From Blattamonas nauphoetae (Eukaryota > Preaxostyla > Oxymonadida): a stretch of DNA of 27,916 bases. Position 1 is the first letter of the stretch. Every line of letters starts with the position of its first letter. This document shows positions 1 to 10,393 of this stretch, piece by piece. A program made the position numbers and the translations under genes. The DNA lies in contig JARBJD010000625.1 of assembly GCA_033064195.1 (NCBI GenBank), positions 1 to 27,916 on the forward strand, written 5' to 3'. A model generated the notes under the pieces. That model was not told where the DNA came from. It searched no databases and saw only the letters and a program-made list of their open reading frames with translations.

Positions 1-1
1 G

Positions 2-1475
2 GAACTGAAGCGGATGCCCGTCGGATCGTTCCAAGTCGAAGTTATCGACAGCTTGGATCAGTCGCAGACGAAGATCGAGCTGACCATCGCAATTTCGGAT
101 GTGTCTGACACAACAGCAGTGATTCGCGAGTCTGTTGGGGAAGCCAAAACGCTGAAGTATGGACACTCTTATGATATTGTTGGGATGTCGAGCGCAGACA
201 TTGATGTTTCCATTCCGTCGTCTCTCTCCTTCTTCGTCCCAAATCTGCCTCACTTTGAATCAATCAGTGTCTCCCCAACACACTCGGCACTGCAATCCTC
301 GTCTCCTCTCTCTGGCTCGAACTTTGTTGGCTCGTATGCTGTGAAACTGAACTCAGGCTTCTCCTTCGTTATCGCTGCCTCATCACCAACCCAAGCTGCC
401 TCCTCTGAAGTCCTGCTTGGCTGGTCAGATGGCCTTCCCTTCAACACGCAATTTCCAGTCTCAACAATCACATACACCTCATCACCGTCTCCCTCGTTTT
501 CGGTGAAGCCTGGTCTATCGCTCGACACTCCACCAAAGCCGACCGAGCTGACATTATTTGTGAATTCTCTTTCAACCGACTCGACACGCTTCTGTGGAGG
601 GAAGAGTCGACCATGTTCATCGTTTGATCCAGCGTGGGTGATTGTGAAAGGGATTGATGTGAAACGAGCAACACTTTCCATCATCGACTCTGCATCACTC
701 AGCACACCAATCACGATTTCAGACAAGATGATCGTTCTTTCTCGAATGGAGGGAACCACGAACCAACACTGACAATCCCATCATCAGTGTCGATGGGAGA
801 TGAGAAAGGGATGGTTGTTGTGAGGGACGCAACATTGGACATTGTGGATGTCGGTGTTGACATTGAATCCACTCTCTCGTCATTTATCTTCCTCTCAGCG
901 ATCGACTCAACCATTGTTTTGAAAGATGGCTCGTTTTCTGGACACCCATCAGTGAACTCACCACTCACCAACGATGACGAGGAAGAAGAGAACGATGTGT
1001 GCGGCTGGTCGAGTGGGATTCTGCAACTCGACAACTCCTCAACCAAAATAACGTTCACCGTTCTGTCGAATCTGTCACAAGGAGCAGTCAACATGAAGGG
1101 AGGAACTCTGAAGATCGATACCAGCACGTTCCACGACAACATTCCCACAATCTCATCCTTCCTATCAGCTCGACGAAACATCCACTGCTCAGAAAATGGA
1201 TTGATTGAGATTGGGAGTCTGAATGGGGAGATGGAACAGGCGACACGAAATCGGGATTCATCTCGTCGGAAGACTGCACAATCACATCGACGGTGATCAG
1301 CCCGAACGCACCTCTCTTCATCCCCACACTCGTCCGAGTCATCGTCCAGTTTGGACAAGAAGACAGGGACATTCTCGATTGTGATTTGTGGATCGACACT
1401 GATCCTCTGTTTGTCAAAGTGAGGAAGAGTGAGAATCCTTCCACATCTGAAGTGAGAAGTTTGGTAATGGGTTAG
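2..1475 (+). pseudogene. beta-helix surface-protein family gene, C-terminal part, frame-broken
   Basis: The gene enters from the left edge. Its first frame runs to 772, the next block (787-1240) lies in another frame, and the last block (to about 1475) lies in a third. Across all three the text stays family-like: short Ser/Thr/Val beta-strand repeats such as YGHSYDIVGMSSADIDVSIP, GLSLDTPPKPTELTLFVNS, FHDNIPTISSFLSARRNIH and SPNAPLFIPTL. I recognise these as the oxymonad (Blattamonas-type) family that joins a right-handed beta-helix to Ig-like repeats, probably at the cell surface; the function is unknown. The breaks are single-base shifts near 741-745 (a TTT run), about 1225-1235 (a GGGG run) and about 1333. 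Two of the three touch short homopolymers, so consensus error competes with real decay. The gene ends about 225 bp before a fossil retroelement. No secretion signal or start lies inside the window. Confidence 0.75.
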
Positions 1476-1733
1476 ATTCTTGGGAGCAGGAAAGTGAGAT
1501 GCGATGAGAGCTGAAGAAGTTTCATTCAAGAAGGTAAGCCACTCAACAAAACAAACGATACGCTCCAAGATAGACAACATGAAAAACAGAAAAGACCAGA
1601 CGATAGTCAATGAATTTCAACACACACAAAAGAATAGCAGAAGATAGATGAATGAAAGAATACTTCGAAGATAGATGCAGTGACCGTCGGGTAGGGTGGC
1701 ACTCTTCCTCACTTTGACAAACAGAGGATCAGT
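1398..1733. repeat. 34-bp perfect inverted repeat, arms 1398-1431 and 1700-1733
   Basis: The 34 bases at 1398-1431, inside the beta-helix gene (encoding roughly DPLFVKVRKS), recur exactly as their reverse complement at 1700-1733, next to the retroelement. The spacer is about 270 bp. The left arm is coding sequence, so the right arm is an inverted copy of host gene sequence and not an element terminus that happens to match. Confidence 0.9.
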
Positions 1734-1742
1734 CTGCACTGA

Positions 1743-2648
1743 TCATGTTCGTCTGAGCTCGGAAGAGTGAGGGCTTGGGAGAACTGCTTCAGACTCATCG
1801 TGTATTTCACTTTCCGACTGAGGGTTGCATTGTGTGTCGGCGAGTGTTGGGAGTAGATAATGCGTTTCCATGACGCCAGACTTTGCGGACAGGCGCACTG
1901 AATGTGCAGTGGACCCAATTGACTCCCCACTCATGACCCGAGACGAGATGCCCGCGTGCTTCAACGAATAGGGCGAGAACTTGGTGACGTCTATTCCCGC
2001 TGATTGCATAAGAGGTCTGACCAAACCTCTAACCTCCTCCACTTTCCTCTCCCGCATCGTCACGTCATTGAAGAAGATCGATGTTGTCTCCCAACCTGTT
2101 GGTCGGAGAGAACGAATGCGTTGGCTCGTCCTCTGAAGAACATCTCCAACGCGGAGCTCGCTCGGAAGGTTGTCTTCCCTCAACACTACACGCGAAAGTC
2201 CGACCTGAACCTTTAACTCAGCCAGGAGAATCACTGTCTGTCCCCTTCTGCTACCTGGATACTCCCACAAAGGACTGAAGTCATTTCAGTGAACCTCATT
2301 CCATGTTGGAGGATGAGGCTGACTGCAAGAAAGGACTGCCATTGATTCAAAGTGGATGCTCTTGCCTTATAGTCTTTTAGATGAGGGATGAGAATCTTCG
2401 CGTCGAAAATTGAGTTGTACTTCGAGCGAGTAGGGTTCTCTTTTCTTCTCTCCTCGAATGAAGAGTGAGACTGCTGATGACTCACTCACATCGTCTATCC
2501 CCAAATGCTTGCACAAGAAACTCAAGGCAGATCTTGCCACCTCCTTCGTTCTTCTTACCTCCACTCCTCGCTGAGCCAAAAGTTGGCAGCTTCCACATCG
2601 GAAATCTGTGTCCACTCCTTCCCCGCCTGTACACACCATCTCACCCAT
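1743..2648 (-). pseudogene. Tyrosine recombinase part of the DIRS-type fossil
   Basis: Downstream of the RNase H region the minus strand encodes blocks typical of DIRS tyrosine recombinases: an N-terminal SAM-like part (LSFLCKHLGIDDVSESSAV), a core helix with AVSLILQHGMRFTEMTSV, and a C-terminal block with FSPYSLKHAGISSRVMSG, which corresponds to the catalytic R/H region. The recombinase would insert a circular DNA intermediate at sites of short homology. Old and broken. Confidence 0.75.
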
Positions 2649-2859
2649 CTCCTAATCTCTCCAGCATACTGTGCTCTCGTTCTTCTGCGAAGGCCCTTTC
2701 CAACTGCTGATTGCCTCCGCCGACAGTCCCTTCATCTCTCCGAGGGTGTCCCAGATCTCCTGGGAACGAAGAATGCTTTCACCATCCCAGCTGGGATGCT
2801 CGCTCCTGCTGCCTTGACTCCAGGTCCCTCGACTAGAACGTCCGTGCTCCTTCCCAGTG

Positions 2860-4497
2860 TCACTTTTTCGTCGCCAATTGCTTGAGCTCTGAATGACCTG
2901 GGAGCGTGGCCCAATCGAATGCCACTACGATTCCTTCGCATCCGTCCTGTTCCATCTTCCTCACTGTCTTGAGGAGGAGCGGGTTGGGTGGGAAGGCCCA
3001 GACGACCTCCTCTCTCCAATCGACCATCAGCCCGTTCGTGGCTATCGCCTGTTCGTTTCTCTTCCACGCACAAAAGCGTTCTGTCTGCGTGTTCCACGCG
3101 TTGGCGAACACATCCAGTGTTGGGATGACCTTCCATGTCTGACACACCATGCGATATAGATCCTTCCTCAACTGATAATCCCCTCCGTTCTTCCGCGTGA
3201 CAACTCGTCTGCCTGACGATTGTCCCGTCCTGGGATATGGACTGCTCTCATTCTGTGTTTGTGTTGCGTTAGATACGACAAAATGTTTCGAAGGGTAGGG
3301 AGGAGTGAGACGGCACAACTCCTCCGGTTGATGTTGAAGACAACGGTTGAATTGTCCGATTTGAGGAGGATGTCCGTCCCGTCCTTCAAACTCCTCTCCT
3401 TCTGCATCTCTTCGATGATCCAACTGACCGCAAGCATCTCTCTCCAATTGCTGCTCTGCTTCCTCTCCTCCTCGCTGAATGTCCTCTGATGAAATGTGTC
3501 CTCCTTTCCTTTGAGCTGACGACTGCGCCCATTCCCCACTCCGATGCGTCTGTCGTGACGACCACGGTTGGAACGAAAGGTCGGATGCTGGCTTCCATCT
3601 CCCTCTGCAATCGTTCCTTCCACCATCTGAGCTCCTCGATCTCTGTGTCCCCAGAGCTCCTCGGTTGTGATATCCTCCGTCTCCCACGATCTCCTCCTTC
3701 CTCCTCGTCAGGTTCCTTGTTCGGACGAACGTCTCCGCCTCGACGATGGCGAAGGACTGGAGGACACCTACGAGCGACGCCAGTGCGTGCCCGACGCACT
3801 GGCGCTGGTGTCTGCACTGTGTCAGCCTGTCCCTCACCTTCACGAACGCCTTCTTCCGCTTCATCTTCGTCGCGGCCACTATCATCGACTCGGTCTTCCA
3901 GAGGAATCCGAGGAACTCCAGCTGCCTTGAGGGTTGGAGGATGGACTTCTCCTGATTCACAGTGAATCCTAGTCTGTCCAATTCCAGCAATGTCAGCAGA
4001 ATGCTCTTCTCCATCTCCTCCTCCGATTCCCCATCAGCAGAATGTCGTCCAGATAGATGACCAGCCTGATCCTCCTCCTGAGCTTTGATACGACTTCCCC
4101 TCATCATCTTGGTGAAGATGAGTGGTGAGAGACTGAGTCCAAACGGGAGAGTTGTGTGGCTGTAGTAGATATTTTGGAAGGTAAAGCATAGATACTGGGC
4201 TGAGTCGCTGTGGATTGGGACGTGTTGATATGCCAACCGCAGGTCGATCTTTGCCAGATAGTCTCCAGTCCTCATCGTGTCCACAATTGTCGTCCAGCTC
4301 TCCATCTTGAAGTGCGTCGGCAGCAAGAGCCTGTTCGCTGGCCGACAATCGAGAATCTTTCGATACGTTCCATCCGACTTCGGAACCAAGAACGTGTTGT
4401 TGAGAAGAACCACTTGGGACAATATTTTGAGATCATCGATCGCAATGGAAAAGTTCGAGCCGACATTTCGATTTTCAAATATCCTTTTATCCTTCAC
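2860..4497 (-). pseudogene. Reverse transcriptase and RNase H part of the DIRS-type fossil
   Basis: Reverse-transcriptase signatures include VPKSDGTYRKILDCRPAN, YLAKIDLRLAYQHVPIHSD, LPFGLSLSP and LEFLGFLW. The RNase H region follows, with VVTTDASEWGMGAVV, LLKSDNSTVVFNINRRS and VHIPGRDNRQADELSR. After it comes the DIRS-typical stretch with PTLDVFANAWNTQTERF and VVWAFPPNPLL. Treated here as a fossil with several breaks. Confidence 0.85.
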
Positions 4498-4500
4498 ACA

Positions 4501-4789
4501 TTCAGATTGATTGCATTTCTAAATGGAGATTCCAGACGTTCTGACCTCCAAAGTCGTTCTGTCAATGAACGTTGTGTGATCAAACCATAATCGTGCGTTT
4601 TGTCTATCTTCTCTGATTGAATCGTTTTTTCGATTTTGCTGCCTGTGAAATATATCGTTGTCACGAATGAAAGAGTTTTCAATAAATGTTGTTCATGATT
4701 GTTCATCTACTTAGTCATTTCAAATCAATCCGTTTCAATGATGCAAAAGACAACGTATTCTGGAACTATGTGCACAGTTTCAGTAAAAC
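4501..4789. other. AT-rich spacer, nothing recognised
   Basis: This stretch lies between the retroelement and the next gene. Its composition is more AT-rich than the flanking coding DNA. I see no convincing coding frame, RNA gene or repeat in it. Confidence 0.5.
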
Positions 4790-6440
4790 ATGGTTCATGG
4801 AACCAATACAGTGAAATGGATTAAAGATGAATATGTGTTCTTCGACGCCTGGAGTGCTTATGTGCCCTCGCCGTTGTTTTCGGAAGCACGCATGTTGCCG
4901 GAGCAATTATCGAAAAGCTGTCGCCTCTGCGCGTCTCTTGAAACTGCATTGACGCTGTTCTGGCCGCTCTCCGCGGTCCGTCGGTGGATGGCACAGAAAA
5001 CAGGAATTTGGGAACTTTGGATTGCCTCTGCTGTTGTCGTTTGGTCTGTTGTCCCCTTCTCCACCGCCGAACGTGGTGTCGCTGTTTGACGAGCTGGTTC
5101 TGCCGTTTCTGTCCTCTTCCGATCGATGCTGTCATTCTTCCACTCGTTGCTCGCTTTCTTCTCGCCGAACATGCCGTCGCTGGTATTCCCTGCTCTGCAC
5201 TCGTTGAGCCATCTGCACGCCACTGCTAGGTGTTGTGCATGGGGTTCTGGCGACGTCCTCGGAAACGCTGTTGCAGATGAACTTTCTGCTGTTCTGGTCT
5301 GAACTGCAGACGGCACTGAGCAGTTTCGCTTCGTCGATCGAGCAAGACGCGTCGCTTCATGTTTCGCAGCCTCTTTCGGAGTTGGTGGAGAAGTGGGTTG
5401 TGGAGGAAGGCCTGCGTGCGATGTGTGCGTTGGAGCTGTTTCACTTTGTGTTGGCGTTGGACGGAGACAAACAGTCGGAGCTGTCGAAACTGCTGCACAC
5501 CGACTCGATCTGCACGGAGTTCATTTTGCTGGCGAATCAGCTGGTGACTTCACTGCGCACGTTCTTCGAAGCTGACCGCTCTGTCGCCCCCACTCGCCAC
5601 ACCCGCCCTTCCTCGCTAACTTCCGAAGCCCCCGCACGCAGCCGCACTGCTTGTCGATTGGATTGTGACAGGCTGTTCCAGACGAATGTTGTTCTTTCGG
5701 AAGGAGGAGCTACGATTGTTCGGATTGAGTTTGGGATGCTTCTCCAAACACTCTGCTGGTTTGTTCATCTGTCGCTGGTGAAGCTGGACGCTCTGATGCA
5801 GCTGCTTCATCTGACGCTGTCGTCGTTCATCCCACACCCTCTCGCAAATCTGGTGCCCACATTCGCACCTGAGCACGAGCCTCGCCAGATCGGGCCGGAG
5901 ACTCCGGCACTTCCTTCTGTCGCCGTGGGTGGAGACAGGGCGGAGTGGAGAAGGGTTGGTAGGGGCTGAGGGGCGGGCGTTCCCGCTGAGTCTGAGTGTG
6001 GAAGTGTCGACGACTGCGATTGTGTTGATTCTGATTCACAAAATTCACCGAAAACCTTCGAACCAGCGATTCTGGGCACGGCTCTGCCTTTGCTGTTGTC
6101 GGTGCGTCTGTTGTCGCCGTCGATGGATGTGTGCTGGCAGATGTGGCATCGGAAGAGAGGAGGTATGCGACTTTGCGATTCTCTCGTTGTTGGACTTGAC
6201 CACTTCGTAGATTATCTCCACATGCGACGGCACAGAACTAAATTGGTGGAAAGTGTGAATTGGATTGTGGTGTTGGGGAGGTGGTGGACGATGTGGTTTG
6301 TGGGAATGAAGTTGGAGAGCGCGAACTGAACGAGCTGTCCAAATTGAAGATCCTGTCGCTGCTCAGCCCTCTCTTCCCCATCATCACATCCACCACTCGC
6401 AGCATCAGCCGCTTTGCCTGAAGTCCCTCGCTTCGTTTCT
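4790..6440 (+). pseudogene. Unrecognised Leu-rich helical (alpha-solenoid-like) gene, frame-broken
   Basis: The plus strand carries consecutive blocks in changing frames that read as amphipathic, leucine-rich helices: around 4850-5030 (LPEQLSKSCRLCASLETAL), 5060-5130 (VVSLFDELVLPFLSSSDRCC), 5130-5225 (LSFFHSLLAFFSPNMPSLVF), a long block 5235-5969 (LSELVEKWVVEEGLRAMCAL, TEFILLANQLVTSLRTFFEA, VHLSLVKLDALMQLLHLTL) and 6080-6330. There is no signal peptide and no clear membrane segment. The pattern suits a large cytosolic HEAT/ARM-type scaffold, but I could not name a family. A GTATG...TAG segment at about 6165-6212 (48 nt) could be an intron; its length is a multiple of three, so frame cannot decide. 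It converges on the minus-strand beta-helix gene. At least four frame changes suggest a pseudogene, unrecognised introns or sequence errors. Confidence 0.45.
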
Positions 6441-6444
6441 ATCA

Positions 6445-7640
6445 TCACTCGGTGCTGTTCACTGATGAGGTTCTGATGTCGCTGGCTCGGATTCTGCGCT
6501 CGCTGCTTGGGACGTTCGACGATAAGTGGAGGACAATCGAGTCGATTTTCATTTCTGTGTGGACGTTGTTGCTCATAGTGATTGGAGGAGTGAGTTCAGC
6601 AGAAAAGAAGAAACTGACGAGAATGATCGTGTGGACAGGGCTGTTGGAGATGTTTGGAGAATACATCAATCGCTTCTGGACGACACAGATTAAAGGCGAA
6701 GTCCTTCGCATTGTCCCAATACTCCAGCGTCGTGTTCTCGTCGAAATGTGAGTCTTCAAAGAAAATCAGGTCTGGCTGATTGAAGTTGTGTGTGCCGCCT
6801 CTTTCAGCGGCTGTGTTCTTCCGAAAGATGCATCGGTGGAAAGTGTGGTCGGAATAATGCGTTGAGATGCACCTCCCTTCTTCCCTGCCTAGTTGTTCTC
6901 GAAAAGCGAGTCGAAGGCACGGAGGACGTGAAACGTTCCACTTACTAAAACAACACCGCTCCCAGAAAATGTCTGATCGGAGAACTGGCAGTTGGAGACT
7001 TGAATGAAGGCAATTGAATCAGCTTCTTGAAGTGTCCGAGTTCGCGAGGCTCCATCCAGCGATGTGAATTCGGAGTTCGAATCATCTGTGCTCACAGAAT
7101 GATGAGTGATGATCTGGTGTTCGCTGTCGGGAAGAGTGGTGGCTTTGTCACACGAGATATTGGACGAATCAATGACGAGGCGAGGATTGGGGTTCAGATT
7201 TCCTCGCAGGTCCATCAGAAAACATGATGTTTTGTGCAGTTGATTGCGAACGTGGTGCGTGTGGTGGACCACAATCGGCGATGCCAGCTGGCCCAGTCGG
7301 AGAACAGAGTCCTAAATGACACACAGGATGTCTCCACAATCGCACATCGCGACGGCGAGGACAGTGTCGGAGAGAGGGATGGCCAGCTTTGCGTTCGTGC
7401 AACCAAGAGACTCCACATCGAAAATCAGAGCGTCAAGCGAAAGCGTTGAGTTCACAATATTAAAAAGGCAGTTCTGATGAGTCCTGAGCCGAGAAACTTC
7501 ACTTGAGATGGGTTGCTCTCTGTTGAGTCGCACGAGTGTTGACTTCGTGATTGATGTTCTTGTTTCTCCCTTCAGTGTGAGGTCCACAGATTCAAAATGT
7601 TGGAATGCTCATCCGTTCTGCTTGTTCTCGAGTCTGATGA
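6445..7640 (-). pseudogene. beta-helix surface-protein family gene, broken
   Basis: Read leftwards from about 7640, the minus strand gives family-typical blocks: RTSITKSTLVRLNREQPISS, VNSTLSLDALIFDVESLG, VSNCQFSDQTFSGSGVVLV, GTFHVLRAFDSLFENN, then after a frame change FHRCIFRKNTAAERGGTHNF and LIFFEDSHFDENTTLEYWDN, and finally NVHTEMKIDSIVLHLSSNV. The RKNTAAERGG block is highly typical of the oxymonad beta-helix family. In-frame stops lie at 7609-7611 (TGA) and about 7312 (TAG), with frame shifts near 6880 and 6660. The last 300 bp also read as an open helical frame on the plus strand (6452-6751, MSLARILRSLLGTFDDKW), so the C-terminal assignment is less certain. It would be a surface or secreted protein; no signal peptide was seen. 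Confidence 0.65.
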
Positions 7641-7739
7641 TAGGTTGCGAATCATACCCGTGTCTCTGCCTCCTTGATTCCTGCCAGAACCCGAAGAGAA
7701 AGAAAATGACGGATAGAAGGGGAGGAAATGAACTGCCGA

Positions 7740-8560
7740 AGGTGTTGTGTGCAGATGGGATGCGGCGAAAGGCCCTTCTTCTGTCGATCAGCCCTCACAA
7801 AAGTGGCAATTGTTTCGATGTCGCCTGTGGAGAGGAGTGAGGCATCAAAGGGAAGAGCTGGATCGAAGTCCTTCCTCCCTTACCATCGATACTCTTCGCA
7901 ACGAACGAGTCCTGCTCGTCCAGAGACTCGCTGCGGGAGTGCGGCGAAGGAGTCGTGCTGCCAGCGGGTGGAGATGCAGACGAGCCGCGGTTGCCAGGCG
8001 TGGTCGGTGTCTGGTCAGCCCGATCGCGTGTCGACTGTTTCCAGTTTTGACGAGTTCTTCGGTGTTGACCAGAATCTGCTCTGGTTCAGATAAGACTGCG
8101 ACCGCAGCGTCGAGAGCGACAGCGCGTTCGTCAGCCTCACGAAGTGCTGAATCTGCGGCGAAATCGGCGGGTTGGCAGGAATATCGTCGTTTTCTCTTTG
8201 ACTTTCGCGTGCTTGTATCGCCACCGTTTCTCTTGGAGGGGACAACAAAGAGCGACGAAGAGATCGAGTTTTGGAGGAGGTCCGTTTGGTTCGGAAAGAA
8301 GAGGGGGTGTCCCGAATGCGTGGGTGGATGAACAGATACTGGAAAGGGAAAGAGACGGGACAATGGGTGGATCTGGCGCTGGAGAATCAGCAGGTAGACG
8401 AGATCTGAAAGAGATGGGGATGGTTGTGATTGTTTGGTCGGAGAGACAGATGAAACCGGTTGAGGTGGGGTGGGAGGGACTCTGTCGTCGAGAGAGACGT
8501 ATTGCTGGGAGAATCGTGAGAAATGATGGAGACGGTCATCGACGTGCATTGTTCCTTACT
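7740..8560 (-). pseudogene. Degenerate coding region with Ser/Pro-rich linker, unrecognised
   Basis: No family was recognised. On the minus strand, open stretches in different frames include LSDLVYLLILQRQIHPLSRL and PLFFPNQTDLLQNSISSSLF (8250-8440), ISPQIQHFVRLTNALSLSTL (about 8140-8160), a Ser/Pro-rich linker with TPTTPGNRGSSASPPAGSTT (about 7950-8020) and FDASLLSTGDIETIATFVRA (about 7780-7850). The pattern suggests a disordered regulatory protein, possibly the downstream part of the gene at 8659-10060, which lies on the same strand immediately upstream. The frames switch repeatedly. The opposite strand also has a long open frame (7747-8331), but it is Arg/Ser-rich and looks like a shadow. 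Confidence 0.3.
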
Positions 8561-8658
8561 ATAGTGATATTCGTGATGGCCATTCGGTTTTTCTTGTTTT
8601 GATTGTATTTCGGGTGATGTTGACCTGAATTCCAGTAATTGACGTGCTCGTCCGCGAG

Positions 8659-10060
8659 TCACCGCGCGATGGAAATGGTGAAACAAGTCTGATAAACTAC
8701 AGTTGAACAAACCGGCTTATTCTGAAAAATAGCCATCCACACGATGATCCAAGTTCCACAAACTTGTAATAAACACATTTTCAACATCCGAATATATCGG
8801 ACGAGATCCTCCTGAGTCAAGATCGTGTGGTAAACTGGCGGTTGTCCCGTCTGCTTCGTCGAGTATCTTCTGACCGTGTGGTTGGCAATAAAGTTGTACG
8901 CGCTCAACGTGAAGAGCTTCATCGGAAGAATGGGTGGAGAGGGAGAGAGGGCTCGACTCTTTGTGAACAAGAACCCAGCCTTCGCAACTTTCGCATGTCT
9001 CAGCTGAAGCTGTGAAGAGGCGTCCATCCCAGTGCTGTTGTATGAACACAGCAGGTCTGGGTCGAGAAACTGGTTTTTTGGGGAGATCGATGGGAAGATG
9101 CAGAACGGAATGAAATGCGCGTCAGCTACCGGGATCTTCGCGTTGATGTAATTCCTCAGAAGTGTGATTCTGTGGAAGGGAGGTCAGGATCAACTCAAGA
9201 AGGGAAGAGTTCAGAGTGTGGTCTGACAGACGGTGCATCAGAAAAGTGGCGATGAGGAGGAAGAACAGCTTTGTTCAGGCGAATGAGGGGTGGTCGAGGA
9301 GAGCATGCGGGAGGAACGACGAAGGGTTGCATTGGTCTTGCAAAGAAAGAGGTGGATGAGAGTCCAATCCCGAAATGGACGGAAGTGTCATATTTGGCGT
9401 ATTTTTAAGGAAAGAATAGAGTCAAGAATGTGTTGGAGGAATGGAGGGTCGTTCGAAGGAAGCGGAGGGTGAGTAAACCCGAGTTGGAGAAGAAAGAGAG
9501 AACCTGCTGATGACTTGTGACGACCAAATGGTACGTATGTACACGGAGTTGCTGGAGGGGAGAGAAGAGGGATGGGTATGATATTATTTTGGTGAAGACT
9601 GTGATGATGAACATGAAAGGGGAATTGAGGAGGATGAGACGAAGCAAACGACGTTGGGTCCTGGAGCGAAGAGTAAGGATTGAACAGCCGAAAGAGGGAG
9701 ATAATTGGAGGTATAGAGAAGATATTAGAGGCAGAGACATAACTGAACTCAATTTGGAAGGGTTGTAGTTGTTGTTGAATGGTATTGAGATCGTTGGGTG
9801 GTTGAACGTGACCTAGATCAGAATCATCAAAGTTGACTATCTCGAATGGAACATCTTCAGCATGTGTTTCAATAATGGTTTGTTCAGGGGAATATCAAGG
9901 CCGGCTTGGGAAATTGTGGGCGAACACGACTGAGCCATCGGGGAACTGATCCCAGGAGACGAAGATGGAACAATATGTTCAATTGAAGGTGAATGAGTTT
10001 GTGGTGGAGACGAAACTGTGGTTGGAGAGGCAGACTGACCATTTGAGATCGATTATTGTT
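8659..10060 (-). pseudogene. Unrecognised minus-strand gene, frame-broken, mostly without ATG
   Basis: Several consecutive minus-strand blocks read as one protein, though most lack an ATG. A Ser/Pro-rich head (HSPSIEHIVPSSSPGISSP, about 9890-10000) is followed by a 163-codon open block at 9388-9877 (VPFEIVNFDDSDLGHVQPPN, FRLFNPYSSLQDPTSFASSH), then 9278-9403 (NTPNMTLPSISGLDSHPPLS), then across a TGA at 9275-9277 into KLFFLLIATFLMHRLSDHTL, then 8659-9170 (NYINAKIPVADAHFIPFCIF, LFTLSAYNFIANHTVRRYS, KMCLLQVCGTWIIVWMAIF). The shift near 9400 sits on a run of five T. Polar and hydrophobic residues alternate as in a folded protein with one hydrophobic, possibly membrane, stretch near the end. I do not recognise the family. 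Confidence 0.45.
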
Positions 10061-10336
10061 GGGGAAGGTGTGGATGTCCCCATTCGTGATTGCGGTCACA
10101 GTAGTTGCTTTGTATTGAACTGTGTGATTCAGGGAGGAGATTTGTTAGTCTTGAATGGCCTTCCTCATCATTGGCGGAGACCCTTTGATTTGAACATCAC
10201 AGATTTGAAACGATATCAACTTTGTGTGTTTATAACGTCTCTTCGGGAGAGACTTCGCACGGACGGGGAGTTGTTATCCATTGGAAGTGGCGGGAGACCA
10301 GTTCAGATAATAAGCGACAGGATGGGTTTGCGATGA
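9965..10336 (+). CDS. Alternative plus-strand ORF, hypothetical, doubtful
   Basis: An open frame of 123 codons starts with ATG and encodes a soluble-looking protein (VVETKLWLERQTDHLRSIIV, PFDLNITDLKRYQLCVFITS). Its first part is antisense to the Ser/Pro-rich head of the minus-strand gene, so at most one of the two is likely real there. The part 10060-10336 has no better minus-strand reading. No family was recognised. It ends 58 bp before the minisatellite. Confidence 0.2.
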   Translation: MEQYVQLKVNEFVVETKLWLERQTDHLRSIIVGEGVDVPIRDCGHSSCFVLNCVIQGGDLLVLNGLPHHWRRPFDLNITDLKRYQLCVFITSLRERLRTDGELLSIGSGGRPVQIISDRMGLR

Positions 10337-10393
10337 GAGTTGAGTGCTTTTGTTATCTCTCGTCCAAGAGCTATGATTGTCGGAGAAGATTGG

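Larger units (their letters stand above)
1700..4500 (-). mobile_element. Fossil DIRS-type (tyrosine-recombinase) retroelement
   Basis: Read on the minus strand, the order is reverse transcriptase, RNase H, a linker domain, then a tyrosine recombinase. This order is diagnostic of DIRS-like elements, which integrate by recombinase and not by a DDE integrase. The copy is old and inactive: the coding region carries roughly half a dozen or more breaks. No gag-like region and no complete terminal repeats were recognised, so the 5' part seems absent. Both ends are approximate; the left end is set by the recombinase tail and the neighbouring inverted repeat, the right end by the start of recognisable reverse transcriptase. 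Confidence 0.85.

Noticed and set aside
1700-4500. LTR retrotransposon of Gypsy or Copia type
   Set aside because: No DDE integrase or protease; a tyrosine recombinase follows RNase H, which fits DIRS.
6040-6070. tRNA B-box-like GGTTCGAAGG on the minus strand near 6060
   Set aside because: No cloverleaf or A box upstream; it lies within coding-like sequence.
6452-6751. Plus-strand helical ORF as the end of the alpha-solenoid gene
   Set aside because: The minus strand over most of this stretch carries clear beta-helix family blocks, so the plus frame is probably a shadow, though not excluded.
7747-8331. 194-codon plus-strand ORF
   Set aside because: Arg/Ser-rich, typical of an antisense shadow of TCG-rich coding sequence; no domain.
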